Shown piece after piece: positions 58,310 to 64,000 of a stretch of DNA of 64,000 nt (the first letter of the stretch is position 1; every line of letters begins with the position of its first letter). The translations under genes were made by a program, and so were the position numbers. The notes beneath the pieces are model-generated. The model made no database searches. It had not been told where the DNA came from and was given only the letters and a program-made list of their open reading frames with translations. This DNA comes from Acidiferrimicrobium sp. IK. Lineage in GTDB: Bacteria > Actinomycetota > Acidimicrobiia > Acidimicrobiales > Palsa-688. The stretch covers positions 248,001-312,000 of the forward strand of contig NZ_JAIMCB010000001.1 in the NCBI RefSeq assembly GCF_025499425.1. Direction: 5' to 3'.

Positions 58310-58346
58310 ACCAGCCAGTGGGTGCAATCTGCACCCACTGGCTGGT
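58310..58346. promoter_or_regulatory. 37 bp palindromic operator of the vapBC module
   Basis: Two perfect 17-base arms separated by three bases: the left arm (58310-58326) ends GTGGGTGCA and the right arm (58330-58346) begins TGCACCCAC. A -10-like TAGGAT (58346-58351) overlaps its right edge and the antitoxin ATG follows six bases later, so the message is probably leaderless. This is the expected site for VapB/VapBC autorepression. Confidence 0.8.
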
Positions 58347-58357
58347 AGGATCAGGCG

Positions 58358-58600
58358 ATGGCGAGAGTGATCCAGATCCGAGACGTCCCCGATGATGTGC
58401 ATGAGGCGCTGGCCAAGGCGGCCGACGCCGAGAAGCTCTCGTTGAACCGATACGTGCTACGTGAACTCGAACATCTGGCCCGCCGCGCCGAAGTCATAGA
58501 ACTCAACGCCCGAGTCATCACCGAGACCAGAGCACGGATCCCCAGGAAGGTCGCACGGGCGAACATCCTCGCCGCGGTGCACGAAGGCCGCGACGAGTGA
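58358..58600 (+). CDS. FitA/VapB-like ribbon-helix-helix antitoxin
   Basis: 80 residues. IQIRDVPDDVHEALAKAADAEKLSLNRYVLREL is a ribbon-helix-helix DNA-binding domain (strand VIQIRDVP, helices after it). The C-terminal 35 residues would wrap the toxin. It overlaps the PIN-toxin start by four bases. The near-perfect palindrome directly upstream supports autoregulation. Confidence 0.88.
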   Translation: MARVIQIRDVPDDVHEALAKAADAEKLSLNRYVLRELEHLARRAEVIELNARVITETRARIPRKVARANILAAVHEGRDE

Positions 58601-58974
58601 GGGTGGTCGACGCCGGTGTGCTCGTTGGTGTTCTCGTCGGTGACCTTGAACCCGAGGGGCTAGGCGACGAGGAGCTGGTGGCACCGCACCTGATCGACAG
58701 CGAAGTCACGCACGTATTGCGACGGTTGGCTCATCGAGGGGACTTGACCGACGACGAGGCGACCGCTGCAATGGACGGTTTTGTGCGGCTCAGTCTCACT
58801 CGGTTCCCGGCGGACTGGCTCCGAGGCCGGATATGGGCGCTACGCCACAACCTCTCTGCCTACGACGCCACATACGTGGCTCTGACGGAAATGCTGTCGG
58901 CAACGGCGCTGCTGACTACCGACGCGAGGCTGGCAGCGGCTCCCGGAATCCAATGCCTGGTGGAGGTTCTGTAA
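58597..58974 (+). CDS. VapC-like PIN-domain ribonuclease toxin
   Basis: 125 residues. Four acidic residues of the PIN active site are visible: Asp4 (VVDAGVLVG), Glu in LIDSEVTHVLRR, Asp in YDATYVALTE and Asp in LLTTDARLA. Cleaves RNA (in studied cases tRNA or rRNA) when free of its antitoxin. GTG start coupled to the antitoxin gene. Confidence 0.9.
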   Translation: MRVVDAGVLVGVLVGDLEPEGLGDEELVAPHLIDSEVTHVLRRLAHRGDLTDDEATAAMDGFVRLSLTRFPADWLRGRIWALRHNLSAYDATYVALTEMLSATALLTTDARLAAAPGIQCLVEVL

Positions 58975-59197
58975 CGGACTCGCCGCTTCTCGGGCGCCGA
59001 ACTCCGACCCGACGCGGTGCGGCGAGTCGCGACCCCGCGTGAACTCGCGCGGGAGCCCGGACCATGTGGAACCCTTCAGCGTGACGTCAGGCGTCTTGGG
59101 GGCGACCGGGCGGCTCGTGGCGGTATTCGGCCTGGTAGAGGGGTTCCCGGCGTTCAGAGTCGAGTTGGATCTGTAGTCTTCCAGGAAGCGCCGGGCC
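58975..59197. other. Intergenic stretch with a long inverted repeat after vapC
   Basis: Starts with a 10-base perfect inverted repeat, GACTCGCCGC (58977-58986) and GCGGCGAGTC (59019-59028), three bases after the vapC stop. No T-run follows. The remainder shows no gene I can support up to the integrase fragment. Confidence 0.35.
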
Positions 59198-59579
59198 GGG
59201 CTGACCGGCTTGCGATTCCACGATCTGCGCCCACTCCGCCGGCACGCTTGGCGCCCAAACCGGCGCCACCACCAAGGAGCTCATGGCCTGCCTCGGTCAC
59301 GCCAGCCCCCAGGCGGCGATGGTCTACCAGCACGCCTCGCTCGCCAGGGACGTCGTGATCGCCGAGCGCCTAGCCCAGATGGCCGAGCGGGCCGGGCTGG
59401 CACCGGCGCCTGCCGCTCGGCCCAGACCGGCGCCGACCGCCATGGACAGTGACCACGGCCGAGCAATGGTCAGCGCTGGTCATCCTTGGTCGGCGACGGC
59501 GGTCAGTGGCCGCGTGTGGCACGACCGCCTCCCCGCCGCCCCTCGGGCCAGCCCGCGGAAAGAGAAAAACCGCCCCTGA
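59198..59579 (+). pseudogene. C-terminal fragment of a tyrosine integrase
   Basis: GLTGLRFHDLR is the HxxR box region; one extra base at about 59228-59230 shifts the frame, after which HSAGTLGAQTGATTKELMACLGHASPQAAMVYQHASLARD continues with catalytic His (LGH) and Tyr (VYQHAS). The stop and last 20 residues (ending SPRKEKNRP) coincide with those of the intact integrase at 61.6-62.9 kb, but the catalytic part has diverged (for example MACLGHASPQ versus MARLGHSSTR). It is therefore a remnant of a different element that used the same tRNA-Phe site. Confidence 0.85.
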
Positions 59580-59633
59580 CCAGGGCGGTTTCCCGTGGTC
59601 GGAACCGGTGTCGATCCGGTGACCTCGCGCTTT
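59556..59633. repeat. Left attachment repeat (attL-like)
   Basis: Identical to 62835-62912 over 78 bases. It covers the end of the integrase fragment, the terminator hairpin and 38 bases matching the tRNA-Phe 3' end (59596-59633). The tRNA match stops at 59633, where TTC replaces TTT of the anticodon loop side, so only a tRNA fragment is present here. Confidence 0.85.
59567..59591. terminator. Bidirectional intrinsic terminator (left copy)
   Basis: AAACCGCCC - seven-base loop - GGGCGGTTT. The A-run on one side and T-run on the other make it work in both directions. In this place it would end transcription from the integrase remnant. Confidence 0.75.
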
Positions 59634-59765
59634 CCAGGCGGGCTCGGGCTGTCTTCCCGCAATCACCGGGAGTAGCCGATGTCTACAAACCCGCAGCTCA
59701 GGAGGGGTATTGGGTCCGAGGGCGCCCGGCCCTGTTGACGCGGTTGCACCGTCGTTTCCCACTGC

Positions 59766-59787
59766 GTGGGGCACGCGTGGGGCACGA
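59766..59787. repeat. Candidate integrase arm-type sites, left end
   Basis: Two copies of GTGGGGCAC start at 59766 and 59777 (11-base period, one helical turn), 133 bases inside the left attachment repeat. The same doublet, same period and orientation, occurs at the right end. Confidence 0.5.
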
Positions 59788-59836
59788 GATCCGCCGATCC
59801 CAGAGTGCCAGAGCTATCTGCCGCAGTTCGTTAGGA

Positions 59837-59842
59837 TATACT
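59837..59842 (+). promoter_or_regulatory. -10 element of the second vapBC module
   Basis: TATACT eight bases before the GTG of the antitoxin gene; a clear -35 is not visible. The spacing indicates a leaderless message. Confidence 0.5.
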
Positions 59843-59850
59843 CAACAGGT

Positions 59851-60057
59851 GTGACGAAGCGCCTGGTAGACGTCGATGACGAGAAGTTGGAAGCTGTCCG
59901 CCTGTTGCTCGGTACCCACACGATGAAGGCGACGGTGGCCGGTGCCCTCGACGAGGTGCTCGCCCTCGATCTCCGCCGGAAGGAGCTGCTGGCTGAGCGA
60001 GGCGCACCGCCGGCGGCGTTGGCTGACCCCGATGAGCGCGCCGCTGCGTGGGGCTGA
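59851..60057 (+). CDS. VapB-type antitoxin (element-borne)
   Basis: 68 residues from GTG. TKRLVDVDDEKLEAVRLLLGTHTMKATVAGALDEV is the DUF2191-like VapB DNA-binding domain; the C-terminal tail is Ala/Pro-rich. It overlaps the PIN gene by ten bases. Differs in family from the vapB at 58.4 kb, so the two modules were acquired separately. Confidence 0.87.
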   Translation: MTKRLVDVDDEKLEAVRLLLGTHTMKATVAGALDEVLALDLRRKELLAERGAPPAALADPDERAAAWG

Positions 60058-60470
60058 GGGCCTACTACCTGGGTGACACGTCCGCCCTGGCACGCCTCGG
60101 CCGGGCCGAGGTCGCCGAGCGGCTGGTCCCGCTCATTGAGGCCGGGCTCGTCGCTCGCTGCACTCCGACCGATCTCGAGGCCGGCTACTCGTCGACCGGG
60201 CCCAAGGATCACGCCAGGATGCGGGCCGCGAGGGCAGCTTGGCCGCAGGCAGTGATGGATCAGGCGGTGCTCGACCGGGCGGTGGACGTCCAGGATGCCT
60301 TGGCGGTACGCAGCCGCCATCGCGGCGCCAAGATCGCCAACCTTCTCATCGCTGCGGCCGCAGAGGCAGCCGGCCTGGTCGTCCTCCACTACGACCGTGA
60401 CTTCGAGCTGATCGCCGAGGTGACCGGCCAGCCCGTCGAGTGGGCAGTCGCCGCCGGATCAGTGCCCTGA
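60048..60470 (+). CDS. VapC-like PIN-domain toxin (element-borne)
   Basis: 140 residues from GTG. YLGDTSALARL carries the first Asp; Glu in TPTDLEAGYS, Asp in DVQDALAV and Asp in HYDRDFELIA complete the PIN active site, the last in the LHYDRDFE form typical of Mycobacterium-type VapC. Paired with the upstream antitoxin; probably stabilises the element. Confidence 0.88.
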   Translation: MGLRAYYLGDTSALARLGRAEVAERLVPLIEAGLVARCTPTDLEAGYSSTGPKDHARMRAARAAWPQAVMDQAVLDRAVDVQDALAVRSRHRGAKIANLLIAAAAEAAGLVVLHYDRDFELIAEVTGQPVEWAVAAGSVP

Positions 60471-60782
60471 GGGCGGAGCCGTCTGCCAGCGGCCCCCCTC
60501 CTGGGAGGCGGCACTGACATCGCTTCGGCACTGGGCTCTGGGCGCGCCCTGTACGCCGAGCTCGATCGGAGCGCCTCTCAATCGGTGCGGCCCGCAGGCA
60601 CGACCCTGCGACCGGATACCCAGGACGAGGGCTTCCCGGACCGCTCATATCACCGAATCCGCGCCCAGCTGCCGCTCCTTTGGTACCGCAGCAGCGGAGC
60701 ACCGAACGCCGGCTTCGGCGCCTCGGCGGACCTTTCGGAGCACGGCTTGCGTGAGTGGAGCACTCTCACGGGCTGCATCTAC
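60471..60782. other. Non-coding 312-base gap inside the element
   Basis: No convincing gene in any frame. A hairpin with arms CGTGAG/CTCACG (60750-60770) lies just past the stop of the nucleotidyltransferase and could end its transcript, although no T-run follows. Confidence 0.4.
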
Positions 60783-61328
60783 TCATGACCTCTGTGCCAT
60801 GGCGTGGCGGATCAGCGTGCAGCGGTTGTCCAGCCCGCGGGCTGCGGCCATTGCAAGCTGCACCTCCAAGCGGGGAACAGGGATCGACCGGCCGCGCCAG
60901 GTCACCGCCTCCAGATGCTCACCGGCGGCCGGCTCCTGCTCGTGAGGCGGTGACGAGCTGGTCGGATGAGCTCCCGACAGCCACTCGATGATCGCCCCAT
61001 GAAAGGCGCGCCCTCCCGCGTCGGCCACCCATCCGGTCATCTGGGTCACCGGCTCCGCCAGCAGATCCCGCATGATCTCGCCGACCGCCCGCGAGTCCTC
61101 AACGGCGAGATCCACATCCCCGGGCATCACGTCAACTCCGCGCACGGCCAGCGCAGCGCTGCCGTACAACCACCAACCAATCCCGGTGTCGCTCATCCGG
61201 TCCACGAAGACCTGCAGAGCGGACTCCCAGTCGACAGGACGCAGTCGTGCGCTCTGCAGGACCATCAGCTCAATATGGGCAGGCGAAGCGCAGACCGACG
61301 GCTCTCTCTTCCGGCGAGCGGAGCGCAT
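60783..61328 (-). CDS. Nucleotidyltransferase-fold protein (element cargo)
   Basis: 181 residues from ATG at 61328 (a shorter start at 61265 is also possible). The polymerase-beta-like motif is GWWLYGSAALAVRG followed by DVMPGDVDLAVED (GS ... DxD). Such small nucleotidyltransferases include the AbiEii and MNT toxins and lincosamide-type enzymes. No HEPN or AbiEi partner is adjacent. Runs against the other cargo genes and overlaps the candidate excisionase. Defence, toxin or resistance roles are all possible. Confidence 0.75.
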   Translation of the reverse strand: MRSARRKREPSVCASPAHIELMVLQSARLRPVDWESALQVFVDRMSDTGIGWWLYGSAALAVRGVDVMPGDVDLAVEDSRAVGEIMRDLLAEPVTQMTGWVADAGGRAFHGAIIEWLSGAHPTSSSPPHEQEPAAGEHLEAVTWRGRSIPVPRLEVQLAMAAARGLDNRCTLIRHAMAQRS

Positions 61329-61516
61329 GGCTCGTCCCGCCCGATCGGCGGGCGTGTCGTTCGGTGCACCTCGGCATCACCACCCGCCACGTCCGCCGAC
61401 TCGTCGCCGAGCGACGTGTGCCCTACGTGAAGGTCGGCTGGCTGGTCAGGTTCGATCGGGACGAGATCACCACTTGGTTGGACCAGCACCGGGTCCCCGG
61501 ACCTCTTACCGCGTGA
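61247..61516 (+). CDS. Candidate excisionase / MerR-type HTH protein (start uncertain)
   Basis: The C-terminal 45 residues are a clear excisionase-like winged helix: LGITTRHVRRLVAERRVPYVKVGWLVRFDRDEITTWL (motif VRRLVAERRVPYVKVGWLVRF). The only in-frame start codons are GTG 61247 and GTG 61364; the first gives an unlikely N-terminus and the second cuts the first helix. A lost or gained base upstream is possible. Located 112 bases before the integrase, where an xis gene is expected. Confidence 0.65.
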   Translation: MRSAGPSAQYGQAKRRPTALSSGERSAWLVPPDRRACRSVHLGITTRHVRRLVAERRVPYVKVGWLVRFDRDEITTWLDQHRVPGPLTA

Positions 61517-61628
61517 TGGTCACCGCTGCCGCATATCGTGGCAGGCGGCGCTCGCTGACCCGCCCCCTTGGCCGGCCTTCCCGATGTCTCACCAGTTATT
61601 GGTGGGCCTGCTCACGGCTGGAGGTCTG

Positions 61629-62858
61629 ATGACCAAGCGGCAGTTCGGAACCATTCGCAAGCTGCCCTCCGGTCGGTGGCAGGTCCGATACCGGACCGAC
61701 TCTGGTCGGCGAGTGACGGCGGCAGAGACCTTCCGCACTCGGGGAGATGCCTCCCGGTGGCTGGCCAAGGCCGAAGCCGAGCAGGGCCGAGGCTGGATCG
61801 ATCCGAGAGCAGGGGAGGTGTTGCTCGCCGACTACGCGAGGCGGTGGATCGACGGCCGCGCCAACCTGGCTCCGAGGACCCGGGAGATCTACCAGCACCA
61901 GCTGCGCAGCCACGTGCTTGCTCGAATCGCCGAGGGTGTGCGACCGCTCGGCGAGCAGCGCCTCGACCGCTTGACCCCTGAGCTGGTCCGGGCCTGGTAC
62001 GCCGCTCTCGTCCGGACGCACGGTCGCTCGGTCGCGGCCAAGGCGTACGTGCGCCTCCGCCAAGTGCTCACTCAGGCGGTGGACGACGAGCGCATCGCCC
62101 GCAACCCGTGTCGGATCGACGGCGGTGGCATCGAGCACCATCCTGAGCAGCGGACGGTGACTATTGCCCAGCTGGACGGGCTGGCCGACGCTGTCGACGG
62201 GCGCTATCGGGCGCTGGTCCTGTGCGCCGGGTTGGGCGGCATCCGAGAGGGAGAGCTGTTCGCTCTCCGGCGCTCGGACGTCGACCTGGAGGGCGGTCTC
62301 ATCCGTGTCCGCCGCAAGCGCCTCCGTCTGGCTTCCGGTCAGGTGATCGAGGGTCAGCCCAAGAGCCGGGCCGGTGTCCGCGACGTCGTCCTGCCCGTCC
62401 AGGCGGTGGACGAGCTGCGCGAGCACCTGGAGCGCTGGGCTCGCCCCGAGCCGGAGGCCTACGTGTTCACCTCGCCGGAAGGGATGCCGCTGGAGCGAAA
62501 CAACTTCCGCACGAGGGTCTGGCTGCCGGCTACGGCGATGCTCGGGCTCGACGGTCTCAAGTTCCACGAGCTGCGTCACACCGCTGGGACCTTGGCAGCC
62601 CAGACAGGGGCGACGACCAAGGAGCTGATGGCCCGGCTCGGCCACTCGAGCACCCGGGCGGCGATGATCTACCAGCACGCCTCGGCCGAGCGGGACAGGC
62701 GCATCGCCGAGTGCTTGGGGGCGATGGTGGATCAAGAGCGGAGCCGGGTCCGGGAAGCCATCACCGAGCCCCATTCATCTCGTGGGGCACGGGTGGGGCA
62801 CGACGGCCTCCCCGCCGCCCCTCGGACCAGCCCCCGGAAAGAGAAAAACCGCCCCTGA
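61629..62858 (+). CDS. int: Tyrosine recombinase/integrase
   Basis: 409 residues from the ATG at 61629 with GGAGG nearby. N-terminal arm-binding and SAM-like core-binding domains (about 1-165: WQVRYRTDSGRRVTAAETF, TREIYQHQLRSHVL) precede the catalytic domain: Arg in GIREGELFAL, HELRHTAG (HxxR), LGHSS and nucleophile Tyr in MIYQHAS. The last 20 residues are encoded inside the attachment repeat, so recombination replaces the gene end with an equivalent sequence. It points to tRNA-Phe. Confidence 0.95.
   Translation: MTKRQFGTIRKLPSGRWQVRYRTDSGRRVTAAETFRTRGDASRWLAKAEAEQGRGWIDPRAGEVLLADYARRWIDGRANLAPRTREIYQHQLRSHVLARIAEGVRPLGEQRLDRLTPELVRAWYAALVRTHGRSVAAKAYVRLRQVLTQAVDDERIARNPCRIDGGGIEHHPEQRTVTIAQLDGLADAVDGRYRALVLCAGLGGIREGELFALRRSDVDLEGGLIRVRRKRLRLASGQVIEGQPKSRAGVRDVVLPVQAVDELREHLERWARPEPEAYVFTSPEGMPLERNNFRTRVWLPATAMLGLDGLKFHELRHTAGTLAAQTGATTKELMARLGHSSTRAAMIYQHASAERDRRIAECLGAMVDQERSRVREAITEPHSSRGARVGHDGLPAAPRTSPRKEKNRP
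62782..62801. repeat. Candidate integrase arm-type sites, right end
   Basis: Two copies of GTGGGGCAC at 62782 and 62793, 11 bases apart, 34 bases before the right attachment repeat and inside the integrase gene. Same arrangement as at 59766. Confidence 0.5.
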
Positions 62859-62912
62859 CCAGGGCGGTTTCCCGTGGTCGGAACCGGTGTCGATCCGGTG
62901 ACCTCGCGCTTT
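62835..62912. repeat. Right attachment repeat (attR-like) in tRNA-Phe
   Basis: Identical to 59556-59633. Spans the integrase stop, the terminator and the tRNA-Phe 3' half up to the anticodon loop. The likely crossover core is within the tRNA part. Confidence 0.85.
62846..62870. terminator. Bidirectional intrinsic terminator between int and tRNA-Phe
   Basis: Nine-base stem AAACCGCCC/GGGCGGTTT with a seven-base loop. It terminates the integrase message on the plus strand and the tRNA transcript on the minus strand; the tRNA 3' end is four bases away. Confidence 0.85.
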
Positions 62913-62947
62913 TCAGGCGCGCGCTCTACCAACTGAGCTATCCGACC
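62875..62947 (-). tRNA. tRNA-Phe (GAA)
   Basis: 73 bases. Acceptor stem GGTCGGA/TCCGACC with discriminator A; D arm GCTC-AGTTGGTA-GAGC; anticodon arm CGCGC-CTGAAAA-GCGCG gives anticodon GAA; T arm ACCGG-ATCGACA-CCGGT. CCA is not encoded. The 3' end is the attachment site of the adjacent element and is restored intact by it. Confidence 0.97.
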
Positions 62948-62948
62948 G

Positions 62949-63023
62949 CGGTCCTGACGGGATTTGAACCCGCGACCTCCGGCTTGACAGGCCGGCGTGC
63001 ACTCCAAACTGCACCACAGGACC
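62949..63023 (-). tRNA. tRNA-Asp (GTC)
   Basis: 75 bases. Acceptor stem GGTCCTG/CAGGACC with discriminator G; anticodon loop CTGTCAA gives anticodon GTC; T loop TTCAAAT. One base separates it from tRNA-Phe on the same strand, so the two are co-transcribed. CCA is not encoded. Confidence 0.97.
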
Positions 63024-63202
63024 TTGCGACGATGGGAGACCGAAACCGCCCACCAGCCCGCAAGGGCTGGGGAGAGACTCTAGCGGGAATCGCCGGCTGG
63101 CGCCTCCTGCCTCCCGCCCCCCCAGCCGAGGACCGCCTCCGCCCCCCGTCGGAACACAGCGCTCGATGGTGGCCATGGCCCGGTCTGCCCAGCGGGGGCC
63201 GT

Positions 63203-64000
63203 TCAGGACGGGAGGAGCAGGGACAGCGCGTGGATGACGATGCCGGCGAGGGCGCCGACGACGGTGCCGTTGATGCGGATGTACTGCAGGTCGCGCCCGA
63301 CGGCCAGCTCGATGCGGCGCGACGCGGCGGCCGCCGGCCAGTCGCCGACCTGACGGCGGATGAGCTGGGTCAGCTCGCCGCCGTAGCGGGTCACCGCATG
63401 GCCGATCATGTCGCTGGCCCACCGCTCGACGTCGCTGTGCGTGCGGGGGTCGTCCACGGCCCGCCGGCCGAGGCGTCCGATCAGCCCGGCGATGCGAGCG
63501 GTGAGCTCCCCGTCGGGGGCCAGGGAGTCGCGCACCGACTGCAGCCCGGCACCTACCAGGTCGTGCATGACGCCCCGGAACCGATCGTCGGCGAGCACCT
63601 TCCCCGCGGTCTCGTCGATCCTGGTGGCGAGCACGCTGTCGTGTTGCAAGTCGTCGGCCACGTCGAGGAGGAGCCCCTCGAGGGCGACGCGGAGGGGGTG
63701 CTCGGGCTCGGTGGCGATGGCGTCGAGCTCGGTGGCGGCGTCTCGCAGCAGCCGGGTGACGAAGCGGTCGGTGGTCACCAGCCACGTCACCCAGTTGCGG
63801 TCCTCGATGAAGCGGCGCACCGTCGGGCGCAGCTCGTCGAGGTGGGCTCGCAGGTAGTCGCGGCCGCGGGCGGCCAGCACGTCGACGAATGGTCGCTCGG
63901 CCCCGCCCTCGGTGGCGGTCTCGAGCAGGCGGCCGAGCATCGGCGCCCAGCTGCGCCCAGCCTGGTGGCGGCGGACCAGGTGCACGGCGTAGTCGACGAT
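63203..64000 (-). CDS. DUF445 family membrane-associated protein (5' end outside window)
   Basis: About 265 residues visible; the frame stays open to the window edge. Helical repeats with conserved DYLRAHLDELRPTVRRFIEDRNWVTW, DLVGAGLQSVRDSLAPDG and the C-terminal DLQYIRINGTVVGALAGIVIHALSLLL membrane helix (motif QYIRINGTVVGALAG) identify DUF445. The GTVVGALAG helix contacts the membrane at the C-terminus. Function is not established. Confidence 0.9.
   Translation of the reverse strand: MVDYAVHLVRRHQAGRSWAPMLGRLLETATEGGAERPFVDVLAARGRDYLRAHLDELRPTVRRFIEDRNWVTWLVTTDRFVTRLLRDAATELDAIATEPEHPLRVALEGLLLDVADDLQHDSVLATRIDETAGKVLADDRFRGVMHDLVGAGLQSVRDSLAPDGELTARIAGLIGRLGRRAVDDPRTHSDVERWASDMIGHAVTRYGGELTQLIRRQVGDWPAAAASRRIELAVGRDLQYIRINGTVVGALAGIVIHALSLLLPS

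Larger units (their letters stand above)
59556..62912. mobile_element. Integrative element of about 3.3 kb at the 3' end of tRNA-Phe
   Basis: Bounded by 78-base identical direct repeats (59556-59633 and 62835-62912). The right copy includes 38 bases of the 3' half of the intact tRNA-Phe gene. Cargo in order: vapB, PIN toxin, a nucleotidyltransferase (opposite strand), a possible excisionase and a tyrosine integrase that reads toward the tRNA. No replication, transfer or phage structural gene. The small size implies a satellite-like or decayed element. Confidence 0.82.

Noticed and set aside
59087..59284. 65-codon minus-strand frame overlapping the integrase fragment
   Set aside because: No recognisable domain, overlaps clear integrase sequence on the other strand, no ribosome-binding site.

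Overview
The window is a 64 kb chromosomal stretch of very high G+C DNA that reads as an actinobacterium. The markers are a BldC-type regulator, a polyphosphate glucokinase, the caa3-type CtaG, VKOR with a DUF929 thioredoxin-like partner, a PurS-type FGAM synthase, many GTG/TTG starts and several apparently leaderless promoters. The gene style fits the class Acidimicrobiia, but that placement is inference; no rRNA is present. The window cuts a clpB gene at the left edge and a DUF445 gene at the right edge.

Layout. 0-7 kb: clpB end, an operon of a DUF4157 (eCIS-associated type) protein and a HEAT-like protein, a Bax inhibitor-1 family membrane protein and a secreted GH5 glycosidase with a CBM2-like tail. 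7-17 kb: nine purine genes in one direction (purA-D-E-C-S-Q-L-F-M). 17-25 kb: bldC, argJ, ctaG, VKOR/DUF929, an ECF sigma/anti-sigma pair, serA and a PP2C phosphatase. 25-36 kb: a transsulfuration pair (CBS with an unexplained N-terminal domain, plus cystathionine lyase/synthase), ppgK, an acyl-CoA dehydrogenase-SDR-MaoC-MaoC set, a nitronate monooxygenase and an FAD aromatic hydroxylase. 35.6-41.3 kb: a tightly overlapping suf operon that opens with a hemerythrin-DUF2249-DUF2249 fusion and continues sufB-C-D-T-ferredoxin, without sufS or sufU.

41-51.5 kb: a narI remnant, a TDT-family exporter and a complete kdp K+ uptake operon. This has two tiny membrane peptides (one is KdpF), kdpA-B-C, a KdpD sensor split into two genes whose first half carries an N-terminal OB-fold, and kdpE. 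51.5-56.7 kb: a TetR-controlled organosulfate cluster (alkylsulfatase-like MBL hydrolase, a broken MFS transporter, an SRPBCC protein, a formylglycine sulfatase).

56.7-63 kb is a plastic region: fragments of a TRIC channel gene and an M20 amidohydrolase gene, an XRE/membrane-protein pair, a vapBC module behind a near-perfect 37 bp palindrome, and a 3.3 kb integrative element at the 3' end of tRNA-Phe. That element carries a second vapBC, a nucleotidyltransferase, a candidate excisionase and a tyrosine integrase, flanked by 78 bp identical repeats. A fragment of a second, diverged integrase ends at the left repeat, so elements have stacked at the same tRNA. The most unusual items are the OB-fold-KdpD fusion with split sensor, the hemerythrin-DUF2249 head of the suf operon, the DUF4157 protein with two HExxH motifs, and the tRNA-Phe element stack.
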